DNA from: Sphingomonas aracearum
GTDB taxonomy: Bacteria > Pseudomonadota > Alphaproteobacteria > Sphingomonadales > Sphingomonadaceae
Assembly (NCBI RefSeq): GCF_003345355.1
Contig: NZ_QQNB01000002.1
Coordinates: forward strand, 620,001 to 684,000
Reading direction: 5' to 3'
DNA length: 64,000 nucleotides
Shown here: positions 37,620 to 46,000 of the stretch, in pieces
How positions within the stretch are numbered: position 1 is the stretch's first letter
Layout of the letters: each line of letters starts with the position of its first letter
Notes under the pieces: model-generated
What the model was told of the DNA's origin: nothing
The model's database searches: none
The model's input: only the letters and a program-made list of their open reading frames with translations
Position numbers and translations under genes: made by a program

Positions 37620-38689
37620 TCAAGCCGGCAGCGCCGCGTCCGGAAAGCCGATGCCGCTGACAAAGGCGTTCCAGTCCGCCGCCTGCAACGCACCGCCCGT
37701 CGCCTGGGCATGGCCGTTGCCATACCGGCTGTCGGCGCCCGGCGGGCGGTGGCCGGCGAGGAAGTCGATCAGGTCGCGCCCGCTCGCCGACCGGGCGGCG
37801 AAATGCACCCAGCCGGGGCGATAGCCGCGATTGGCGGCAATCACGATCTTGTCCTTCAGCCGCCCGCGCCATTGCTGCGCGATCAGCGGGTGGATCTGGC
37901 ACGGCGAATCGAGCGCGATCAGCGCCACGTGGCCGCGCACCTGCGGGGCGACGCGTTTGGCCTCCTCCATCGCCGCGCGCACCTCGGCGCGGGCGGCGTG
38001 CAGCGCCAGGGCGTCCGCGTCGGTGCCCTTGGTGATCGCCTTGGGCCCGTCCGCCCGCAACAGCAGACGCAGCGCCGGCCCGGCGTCGGCGGAGGCCGTG
38101 CGCCGGGCGCGTTCACCAGCACCACCGCCTCGCGCAACGCCGTCTTGCCCCAGCGGGCCTGCGCTTGCATCAGCTCGGGAAAGGCGCGCCCTTCCTCCAT
38201 GTCGCCGATCAGCCCGATCGCGGCGAGCCACAACAGATCACCCACATCGCCTAGCGCGCCCGCCGCCCACCAGGCGAGCAAGGCGGTGGTCGGCTCGGGC
38301 GACAGGCCGTTGCCGCTCAGCGTGATCGCGCCCTCGGGCGTGCCGGTGGGCACATGGTGGTCGATCACCAGCGTCGCGCAGCCCGGCAACACCGGATCGG
38401 CGCGCGTGCCGAGATCGGCCAGGATCACGCCGCCCGGCGCACGCTCCCGCAGCCGCTCGGTGACAGCCGCGTCCCACGGCGTCTCGCCCTTGCCGAGCAC
38501 CAGCGGCTCGACGCGCCGCCCCGCCGCCGCCAGCGCGCGGACCAGCACGGCGGCGGCGGCCAGGCCATCGGCATCGAAATGGCTGACCACCAGCACCGGA
38601 CGGCCCGCGTCCATGCGGGCGAGCGCCTCCCGCATCGCGTCGCGTGCGGCGGCGTGAAGGTCTGGCGTGTTGGCAAGGGCACCGATCAT
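37620..38689 (-). pseudogene. DHH-family (RecJ-like) phosphoesterase gene with a single-base frameshift
   Basis: The N-terminal two-thirds reads in one frame from ATG 38689 (MIGALANTPDL): LVVSHFDADGLAAAAVLVRA (motif I), ILADLGTRAD (motif II), LVIDHHVPTG (the DHH motif), GLIGDMEEGRAFPEL. After VVLVNAP at about 38105 the homologous sequence continues in another frame: RTASADAGPALRLLLRADGP to a glycine-rich C-terminus (SRYGNGHAQATGGALQAADW) ending at 37620. The total is 1070 bases, one short of a full codon multiple, so one missing base near 38100-38110 explains it. It could be a sequencing error or a real lesion. The frames would yield a ~356-residue single-strand exonuclease-type protein. It is the first gene of the leftward arm from the LexA box. 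Confidence 0.8.
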
Positions 38690-38750
38690 GGCTGGCACAA
38701 CGTGGCACAAGCGGATGCGCTCCGCCGGTTGACTCGGCCACCGCAAACAG

Positions 38751-38765
38751 GAACAAAAGCGGAAC
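38751..38765. promoter_or_regulatory. LexA/SOS box (GAAC-N7-GAAC) between divergent repair genes
   Basis: GAAC at 38751-38754 and GAAC at 38762-38765 are separated by exactly 7 bases. On the opposite strand this is GTTC-N7-GTTC, the known LexA direct repeat of alphaproteobacteria. It sits in the 97-base gap between the DHH phosphoesterase/Mfd-like genes (minus) and imuA (plus), so it can control both directions. Two further GTTC copies (38773, 38782) are only 5 bases apart and do not fit. Confidence 0.8.
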
Positions 38766-38786
38766 AGTCTTTGTTCGAGTCGTTCT

Positions 38787-39536
38787 GTGTCCGCTGCCGT
38801 GCCCTCTCTCGCCGAATTGCGCCAGACGCTGCGCGCCATGGAAGGCGACGTGCGCGAGCGCCCGGTGCTGCCGTTCGGGGTAGAGGCGATGGACAGGCGG
38901 CTGGCGGAGGGCGGCCTCCGGCTCGATGCGTTGCACGAGATCGCCGGCACCGGCGCCGGTTGGGGAGACGATGCCGCCGCCGTGCTCTTCATGGCCGGCA
39001 TTGCCGCGCGCACGGCGGGGCCGATCCTGTGGGTGGTGCGTGCGCGCGACCTGTTCGCCCCCGGCCTGTTCCAGGCGGGGCTCGACCCGCAAAGGGTGAT
39101 CTATGCCGAGGCGCGCGACGATGCCGAACTGCTGGCGCTGATGGAGGAAGGGCTGCGCCACGGCGTGCTGGGCGCGGTGATCGGCGAGGCGCGCCGCGTG
39201 GCCACCGCCTCCACCCGGCGGCTGCAACTCGCCGCCGAGGGCAAGCGCACCGTCGCCCTGCTGCTGAAGCGGGTGGCGCGCGCCGGGGAGGATCCGCTCG
39301 GCATGCCGTCCGCCGCCGTTACCCGCTGGCGCGTTTCCGCCGCGCCGTCCCTGCCGGTGCCGTGGGAGGGGCTGGGCCGCGCCTGCTGGCGCCTGGCCTG
39401 CGTGCGCCAGCGCGGCGGCGAACCGTTCGAACTTGTCGTGGAGGCTGCAGATGAAACGGGTCGCCTCGCTCTACCTGCCCCATTGGTCGATCGATCGATT
39501 GCGGCAGGCCGAGCGCCGCAACGCGCCGCCGGCTGA
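38787..39536 (+). CDS. imuA: ImuA, SOS mutagenesis accessory protein (249 aa)
   Basis: RecA-like fold protein lacking strong ATPase motifs, the first gene of the imuA-imuB-dnaE2 error-prone repair cassette. Typical features are LPFGVEAMDRRLAEGGLRLD near the N-terminus, LHEIAGTGAGWGDDAAAVLF, ILWVVRARDLFAPGLFQAGL, and the end AADETGRLALPAPLVDRSIA. The start is GTG 38787. The 3' end overlaps imuB by 86 bases, an unusually long overlap but typical of this cassette in related genomes. The LexA box lies 22 bases upstream. Confidence 0.9.
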   Translation: MSAAVPSLAELRQTLRAMEGDVRERPVLPFGVEAMDRRLAEGGLRLDALHEIAGTGAGWGDDAAAVLFMAGIAARTAGPILWVVRARDLFAPGLFQAGLDPQRVIYAEARDDAELLALMEEGLRHGVLGAVIGEARRVATASTRRLQLAAEGKRTVALLLKRVARAGEDPLGMPSAAVTRWRVSAAPSLPVPWEGLGRACWRLACVRQRGGEPFELVVEAADETGRLALPAPLVDRSIAAGRAPQRAAG

Positions 39537-42345
39537 AGCCGACGGCCGCGCCGCCTTTGACGCTTTGGGTGCGGTTGCCGCAGCCGAGCGGTCGCAGCAT
39601 TGCTCGGTGCCCAAGGAGGGCGGCTGGCGCCCCGGCGCGCGCTGGGCCAAGAGCGAGCGGGCCGAAGTGGAGGCCGCGATCGAAACGCTGCCCGCGCACC
39701 AGCGCCCGCCGCAGCGCGAGCTGGGCCGGGTCAGCCAGGCGGCCGACAACCCCTTCCGCCGCCCGGCGGAGGAACGCGTCGCCCCGCCGTCGCTGTTGCG
39801 CGAGCTGTCGCGCCGCACCGAAGCCGCCGAGCCCCTGTTCCGCCCCGGCACGCGCGGCTGGGACGGCGGGCACGTGCAGGCGGCGATCGACGCCCTGCCC
39901 ACGCACCAGCGCCCTTCCTTTCAGGAGCTCTCCCGGCGCAGCGAAGTGGTCGACAATCCCTTCCGGCCGATGCCGCCGGACGAGGTCGGCCGCCATGCCG
40001 CAAGAATACCGCTCCAGTTCCCGGGCGAGGACGCGCCGGCCAAGGCAGGCCGCGGCGCCGCCTTGCGGGGCGACACCGGACGCACGCGCGTTGGCAACGA
40101 AGCGGCTCTCCAGCCCTCCAGCGTCCCTCACGCATCCCCCTCCCCGGCGAAGGCCGGGGCCCAGGTGGGGGACAGGCGTGATGGCCTATGCGGGACCTCT
40201 GCGAAAGGTCACTCGACAGCCTCTTCCCTGGCGTCATCCCGGACCTGTTCCGGGATCCACGGTGCCGCGGATGCGACCGCGGCACATGCGGGGCGGTGGA
40301 GGCCGGAACAGGTCCGGCATGACGAAGTGGACCTCTTGCAAACGTCCCGGCTGCACCGGCAAGGGGCTCCGATCGGCAACACGACACCGACCAGCGAAGC
40401 CGATTGCCACGCGCGCCCCTCCCTCCGGTTCTCAGCCCCGGACCCGGCCGGGTCAGCAACGCGCGAACCGAACCGCGCGCGCTACCGCAACGAAGCACCA
40501 CACGGGGCCCTGTCGATCGGGCGCGCCGCTGCCCTGCCGCCCGTCCATGGCCCGGGCGAGGACGTGGTCGTCAGGCGCGCCATGAAAGCCCCCCGGCGCA
40601 GCGCGCGTGACGGTCATGGCGGGGAGGCAGGCTATATCGCAGCCCCCTCCCTGGCGCAGCTTGCCGCCATGCCCTCCGTGCAGTTCCCCGGCGAAGGGCC
40701 GCACCCCGACAATCACGGCAAGTGCGAGCCCACCGCCCCTACCTACGGCCAGGGCCGCTTCTTCCAGACCGGCCGCACGCTCGGCAGCGTGGTGGCGCGG
40801 GTGTGCCGTGAGGAGGAAGCACCCGTCGGCCTCGCTTATGCGCCGCCCGCCGAGCCGCCGCTCGTCACGGCGCACAAGGTGGGCGCACGGGTGGAGATCG
40901 CCGCCGTCAACCCGGCCGCGCAAGCGCTGGGGCTGGCGCCGGGCACCGCGCTGACGCTCGCCCGCGCACAGGTGCCGGACCTGGAGGTCCGCGCCGCCGA
41001 TCCGGACGGTGACGCGGCCGACCTGCGCGCGCTGGCGGAACGGCTCGCGCGCCGCTGGGCGCCGATCGTGGCGGTGTCGGACGCGGACGGGCTGTTGATC
41101 GACCTGACCGGCGTGGCGCATCTCCATGGCGGCGAGGCCGGCTTTGCCCGGCGTCTGCTGCGCCTGCTGGCCCGGCACGGCATCGGCGGGCGCGTGGCGG
41201 TGGCCGACAGCGCGGGTGCCGCCTGGGCGCTGGCGCGCCATGGCGGACAGGCGGTGCAGATCGTCGCGCCGGGGACGCACATCGCGGCGATCGCGCCGCT
41301 GCCGGTGTCGGCGCTGCGGCTGGAGCCGGCCGCCCTGGAATTGCTGGCGCGGCTGGGCGTGGACAGCGTCGGCCAGTTGCTGGACATGCCTCGCGCGCCG
41401 CTGGTGCGCCGCTTCGGCGCGGCGATCGTCACCCGGCTCGACCAGGCGACCGGCCGCGCGCCGGAGCCGCTCGACCCGGTCGTGCCGCCCACCCGCATCG
41501 CGGTGGAGCAGCGTTTCGCCGAACCGTTGCTCACGGCCGAGCCGATCGAGCATTGGCTGCGCGAGTTGATGGCCCGGCTGGCGCAGGAACTCGCCCGCGC
41601 CGGCCAGGGCGCCCGCGCGGTGGAGCTGGTCGCCGCCCGCGTCGACAACCGCCCGCAATGCCTGCGCCTCGGCTTTTCGCGGCCCACGCGCGATCCGGCG
41701 CACATGCTGCGCCTCGCGCTGCGCCGGATCGAGGAGATCGATCCCGGCTGCGGCATCGATGCGCTGGCGCTGCACGTCCGCCGCGCCGATCCGCTGGGTG
41801 CCGAAACCCTCGCCCCCAGCCTGGCCGGGGAGGCCGCGGCCGATCTCGCGCCGCTGATCGACGCCTTGGTCAACCGCATCGGCACCGGCCGGCTGTGGCG
41901 CGTGCAGCCGGTGGAAAGCGACGTACCCGAACGCGCGCTGACCCTCCTCGCCCCGCTCGATCCGCCCGCCGGCCGCGGCGTGCCCTTGCGCGCCGACGAC
42001 ATACGCCAACTGGATGCCCGCGCGCCCGACCATCCCTGGCACCCGCGCTGGCCGCGCCCGGCGCGGCTGCTGCGCCGTCCGGAGCCGGTCGAGCATGTCA
42101 TCGCCGAACTGCCCGACCAGCCGCCGCGCCGCTTCACCTGGCGCGGGCTCAGCCACCGCGTGGTGCGCGCCGACGGGCCGGAACGGATCGCCGGCGAATG
42201 GTGGCGCCGCTCCGCCGAGCGGCTCGCCGTGCGCGATTACTACCGCGTGGAGGACGAGGCCGGCGACCGCTTCTGGCTCTACCGCCGCGGCGACGGCGTG
42301 CGCGCCGAAACCGGCGACCTCGCCTGGTTCCTCCATGGCCGGTGA
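39451..42345 (+). CDS. imuB: ImuB, catalytically inactive Y-family-like polymerase, with ~430-aa N-terminal insertion (964 aa)
   Basis: Adaptor of the SOS mutasome that bridges ImuA, DnaE2 and the beta clamp. Residues 1-23 (MKRVASLYLPHWSIDRLRQA) are the normal start. The Y-family-like core resumes at about 451 (LVTAHKVGARVEIAAVNPAA) and runs to the C-terminal RFWLYRRGDGVRAETG block. Typical ImuB is about 500 residues; here a 430-residue segment is interposed. It contains a duplicated unit (VEAAIETLPAHQRPPQREL and VQAAIDALPTHQRPSFQEL, each followed by DNPFR) and palindromic DNA repeats translated in frame. ATG 39451 is chosen by homology. Intact frame throughout suggests a functional product. 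Confidence 0.9.
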   Translation: MKRVASLYLPHWSIDRLRQAERRNAPPAEADGRAAFDALGAVAAAERSQHCSVPKEGGWRPGARWAKSERAEVEAAIETLPAHQRPPQRELGRVSQAADNPFRRPAEERVAPPSLLRELSRRTEAAEPLFRPGTRGWDGGHVQAAIDALPTHQRPSFQELSRRSEVVDNPFRPMPPDEVGRHAARIPLQFPGEDAPAKAGRGAALRGDTGRTRVGNEAALQPSSVPHASPSPAKAGAQVGDRRDGLCGTSAKGHSTASSLASSRTCSGIHGAADATAAHAGRWRPEQVRHDEVDLLQTSRLHRQGAPIGNTTPTSEADCHARPSLRFSAPDPAGSATREPNRARYRNEAPHGALSIGRAAALPPVHGPGEDVVVRRAMKAPRRSARDGHGGEAGYIAAPSLAQLAAMPSVQFPGEGPHPDNHGKCEPTAPTYGQGRFFQTGRTLGSVVARVCREEEAPVGLAYAPPAEPPLVTAHKVGARVEIAAVNPAAQALGLAPGTALTLARAQVPDLEVRAADPDGDAADLRALAERLARRWAPIVAVSDADGLLIDLTGVAHLHGGEAGFARRLLRLLARHGIGGRVAVADSAGAAWALARHGGQAVQIVAPGTHIAAIAPLPVSALRLEPAALELLARLGVDSVGQLLDMPRAPLVRRFGAAIVTRLDQATGRAPEPLDPVVPPTRIAVEQRFAEPLLTAEPIEHWLRELMARLAQELARAGQGARAVELVAARVDNRPQCLRLGFSRPTRDPAHMLRLALRRIEEIDPGCGIDALALHVRRADPLGAETLAPSLAGEAAADLAPLIDALVNRIGTGRLWRVQPVESDVPERALTLLAPLDPPAGRGVPLRADDIRQLDARAPDHPWHPRWPRPARLLRRPEPVEHVIAELPDQPPRRFTWRGLSHRVVRADGPERIAGEWWRRSAERLAVRDYYRVEDEAGDRFWLYRRGDGVRAETGDLAWFLHGR
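40141..40164 (+). repeat. Single arm of GAAGGCCGGGG-type repeat inside imuB
   Basis: TCCCCGGCGAAGGCCGGGGC at 40141-40160 continuing CCAG is the same arm sequence that forms the palindromic elements in dnaE2 (45531-45556) and after dnaE2 (from about 46792). Here only one arm is recognisable, and it is translated as part of PSPAKAGAQVG. It may be the remnant of a decayed element. Confidence 0.6.
40232..40324. repeat. Palindromic element translated in frame within imuB (93 bp)
   Basis: The outer arms at 40232-40253 and 40303-40324 are 22-bp inverted repeats with one mismatch, with core CCCGGACCTGTTCCGG. An inner perfect 9-bp stem, GTGCCGCGG/CCGCGGCAC, is at 40262-40270 and 40277-40285. This nested-hairpin design with GTCATCCCGGAC ends is typical of dispersed intergenic repeats in sphingomonads. 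Here it is read through as about 31 codons (SRTCSGIHGAADATAAHAGR onward) of ImuB without a stop. Confidence 0.8.
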
Positions 42346-42352
42346 GGCACCT

Positions 42353-42763
42353 CTAGCGTCGCGCGTCGATCGCCTGAACGTGGCCGTTGGCGGCATAGCC
42401 GAGAATCTTGCGATCAACAGTAAGCACCGGACGCGCAAGCGCGCGAGCAGTGGCCACGATCAACCGATCGGCGGGATCACCATGAATGTCGCCCGGCAGG
42501 CTGCCTGCATCAACACCGATGTTCACGCTGATCGGCGCAAGCTCAAAGCCTTCCGAGGCAAACACGAACTCAAACCATTCGTGAACGGGAGCGCTCAACG
42601 CGATCTTGTTCTTGTCCACCAGCATTGCCGTTTCCCACAAGCTGATGGCCGCGATGCTGACACTGCCGCTCTCGCGCTCACGATCGATCAACAGACGCGC
42701 CTGATGACCGAGCTTTGCATCGCCCTCCACCATCCAGATGAGCACATGCGTGTCGAGGATCAC
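42353..42763 (-). CDS. vapC: VapC-type PIN-domain toxin (136 aa)
   Basis: PIN-domain ribonuclease of a type II toxin-antitoxin pair. The acidic active-site residues are visible: D4 in VILDTHVLIW, the glutamate in ISLWETAML, and the aspartates in HGDPADRLIVATA. The start is GTG 42763, overlapping the antitoxin stop by 4 bases (GTGA), which fits the normal coupling of the pair. It lies on the opposite strand to imuB (7 bases between 3' ends) and dnaE2. The RNA target is unknown. Confidence 0.88.
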   Translation of the reverse strand: MILDTHVLIWMVEGDAKLGHQARLLIDRERESGSVSIAAISLWETAMLVDKNKIALSAPVHEWFEFVFASEGFELAPISVNIGVDAGSLPGDIHGDPADRLIVATARALARPVLTVDRKILGYAANGHVQAIDARR

Positions 42764-43035
42764 GGCTCGCGATACAGTTCGGCCGGGTTGTTGGCTTCCC
42801 AATCTGCTGGATCCGCTGCCGGTTCCGAAGGGTCCATGTCGAAACGATATCGGTCGCTTCGCAGCATCCCAAACGCGCTTTTCAGTGGAGCGCGCTTTTC
42901 CTCCACCGGCGCCGACACCACCGCCACCACCTTGCCGCGCACGGTGACGGTGATCGGCTCGCCGCTCTCGCTCACCTCGCGGAGCAACCGCGTACAGTTC
43001 GCCTTGAACTCGGCCATGCCCACCTGCTTGCCCAT
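42760..43035 (-). CDS. vapB: Phd/YefM-type antitoxin (91 aa)
   Basis: The N-terminal Phd/YefM fold is shown by VGMAEFKANCTRLLREVSES and PITVTVRGKVVAVVS, a DNA-binding module that autoregulates such operons. The C-terminal tail is acidic and would wrap the VapC toxin. ATG 43035 is chosen because GGAGG lies 5 bases upstream; ATG 43056 would add 7 residues. Its promoter lies in the 51 bases before dnaE2, facing away from it. Confidence 0.86.
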   Translation of the reverse strand: MGKQVGMAEFKANCTRLLREVSESGEPITVTVRGKVVAVVSAPVEEKRAPLKSAFGMLRSDRYRFDMDPSEPAADPADWEANNPAELYREP

Positions 43036-43086
43036 CTGCGCCTCCGAACTGGTCATCTCACATAGTCATCTCAGGCCACCCCGCCA

Positions 43087-46000
43087 ATGACCTACTGCGA
43101 ACTCCAGGCTTCCAGCCACTTCTGCTTCCTGCGCGGCGTGTCGTCGTGCGAGGAGCTGTTCGCCACCGCGGCCGAGATGGGCATGCCGGCAATGGGCATC
43201 ACCGATCGCAACTCGGTCGCCGGTGTCGTGCGCGCGCTCTACGCCAGCGAGGAGATCAAGAAGGACAAGGGGCTCGACATCCGCCTTGTCGCCGGCTGCC
43301 GGCTCGATCTCGTCACCGGCGCTTCCCTGCTCGTCTGGCCGGAAGACCTTGCCGCATGGAGCCGGCTCACCCGGCTGCTGACGCTGGGCAACAACCGCGC
43401 CGATGCGCAAGCCGGGGAAAAGGGGCAGTGCTTTCTCCACTGGGAGGATGTGGACGCCTATGCCGAGGGCCTGGTCGGCGCGCTGGTGCCCGGGGCCGAT
43501 GGCGCGCACGAGGCGGAACTGCGCTGGATGGCCGACATCTTCGGACCGGCCCGCGGCCATGTCTGCCTCACCCATCGCCGCCGTCCCGACGATGCCCGGC
43601 GGCTGCACCTTACCGAGCGCGCGGCGGCGCGTTTCGGCCTTTCCCCGCTCGCCACCGGCGACGTGCTCTATCACCACCCCGACCGTCGCCTGCTGCAGGA
43701 CGTGGTCACCGCCATCCGGAGCAAGCGCACGGTGGACGAGCTGGGCCTCGCCCGCGAACGCTCCGCCGACCGCTGCCTCCAGCCGCCGGAGGAGATGGCG
43801 CGCCGCTTCGCCCGCCACCCCCGGGCCCTCGCCGCCGTCGAGGCGATCGTGGAGCGCTGCACCTTCTCCCTGCGCGAGCTGCGCTACCAATATCCGGAAG
43901 AGGTCGTCATCAGCGGCAAGTCGCCCCAGGCCGCGCTCGACACGCTCGCGCGCACCGCGCTTGGCAAGCTGTTCGAGGGCGAGCCGTTCAACGGCGTGCC
44001 GGACCAGCGCTATCTCGACCTGCTCGACCATGAACTCGGCCTCGTCGCGCAGATGGAATACGCGCCCTATTTCCTGACGGTGAACTCCATCGTCAGCTAT
44101 GCGCGCAGCCAGGACATTCTGTGCCAGGGCCGCGGATCGGCGGCGAACTCGATGATCTGCTACGTGCTGGGCATCACCTCGATCGACCCGATCGAGCACA
44201 AGTTGCTGTTCGAGCGCTTCATCTCGCCCGATCGCCGCGAGCCGCCGGATATCGACATCGATTTTGAGCATGAACGCCGCGAGGACGTGATCCAGTGGAT
44301 CTACCGCACCTATGGCCGTGAGCATGCGGCCCTGACCGCGGTGGTCAGCCGCTTTCGCGCGCGCGGCGCGGTGCGCGAGGTCGGCAAGGCGCTGGGCCTG
44401 CCGGAGGACATGACGGCGGCGCTCGCCGGCCAGGTCTGGGGCTGGTCGGAGGAAGGCGTCGCCGACCGGCACGTCGATGCGCTGAACCTCGATCGCGGCG
44501 ATCCGCGCCTGTCGCTCACGCTGGAGCTGGCGCGCGAGCTGATCGGCACGCCGCGTCACCTGTCGCAGCATCCCGGCGGTTTCGTACTCACCCGCGAGCC
44601 GCTGCACGATCTCGTGCCCGTCCAGCCCGCCGCCATGGAAAGCCGCTGGGTGGTGGAATGGGAGAAAGAGGATATCGAGGAGCTCGGCCTGATGAAGGTC
44701 GACATCCTCGGTCTGGGCATGCTCGGCTGCATGCGCCGCGCGTTCGAGCTGCTGGCGGAGCACAAGGGAGTGCGCCTCACCCTGGCCTCGCCCGAACTGC
44801 AGACGGACGACCCGGCGACCTTTGCCATGATCCAGAAGGCCGACACTTTGGGCGTGTTCCAGATCGAAAGCCGCGCGCAGATGGCGATGCTGCCGCGCAT
44901 GCTGCCCACCGAGTTCTACGATCTCGCCATCCAGGTCGCGATCGTGCGCCCCGGCCCGATCCAGGGCGACATGGTCCACCCCTATCTCAAGCGCCGCGAC
45001 CAGCTCCGGCGCAATCCGGATACCAGGTTCGACTATCCCAGCCCCAAGCTGGAGGAAGTGCTGGGCAAGACCTTGGGCGTGCCCCTGTTCCAGGAACAAG
45101 CAATGCGGGTCGCGATTGAAGGCGCCGGCTTCTCCCCCGCGCGCGCCGACGGGCTGCGCAAGGCGATGGCAACATTCAAGTACACACAGGGCGTCGGCCA
45201 GTTCAAAGAGGAGCTGATGAGCGGCATGGCGAAGAACGGGATCGATCCCGAGTTCGCCGAGAAGCTGGTCAAGCAGATCGAGGGGTTCGGCTCCTACGGC
45301 TTTCCCGAAAGCCATGCGGCCAGCTTCGCCAAGATCGCCTACGCCTCGTCCTGGATGAAGTGCCACCATCCGGACATATTCTGCGCCGCGCTCCTCAACG
45401 CGCAGCCGATGGGCTTCTACGCCCCCGCGCAGATCGTCCGCGACGCCCGCGAGCACGGGGTGGAGATCCGCCCGGTCTGCGTCCTCGACAGCGACTGGGA
45501 CACGCGGCTGGTTGACAGCAAGCGCGAGCAGTTCCCCGGCGAAGGCCGGGGTCCAGTCCTCCAAAGAAATCCGCGCGGCAGCGCGGAGCACGCTGCCGCG
45601 TGCGACACCCTTGGGGCTGGACCCCGGCCTTCGCCGGGGAACAGAAAAGGCGGTAGCAACACCCTCCCCCTGCGCCTCGGCCTCGGCATCGTCCACGGCG
45701 TCTCCACCATCCACGCCGCCCGCATCCTCGCCGCCCGTGCGCAGGCGCCGTTCCGCTCTGTCGAAGACCTGTGGCGCCGCTCCGGCGTGCCGCTCGCCAC
45801 GCTGGAAAAGCTCGCCAAGGCCGATGCCTTTGCCGGCATGGGGCTGGACCGGCGCCAGGCCTTGTGGGCGATCCGCGGGCTGGGCGAAACGCCGCTGCCG
45901 CTACTTGCGGGCATCGAGCGCCGCGAGGAGCCGGTCAGCCTCGTTCCCCTCACCGCCGGGCGCGAGGTGGTGGAGGATTACCGCGCCACGCAGCTCACCT

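Noticed and set aside
38773-38785. Second LexA half-site pair GTTC...GTTC near imuA
   Set aside because: The spacing is 5 bases instead of 7; only the GAAC-N7-GAAC pair at 38751-38765 fits the alphaproteobacterial rule.
42353-43035. Evidence that vapBC arrived by a mobile element
   Set aside because: No flanking direct repeats, integrase or base-composition break was seen; the insertion mechanism cannot be inferred from this window.
43066-45714. 882-codon minus-strand open frame antisense to dnaE2
   Set aside because: dnaE2 on the plus strand is certain; the antisense frame lacks any domain and reflects GC-rich third-position bias.
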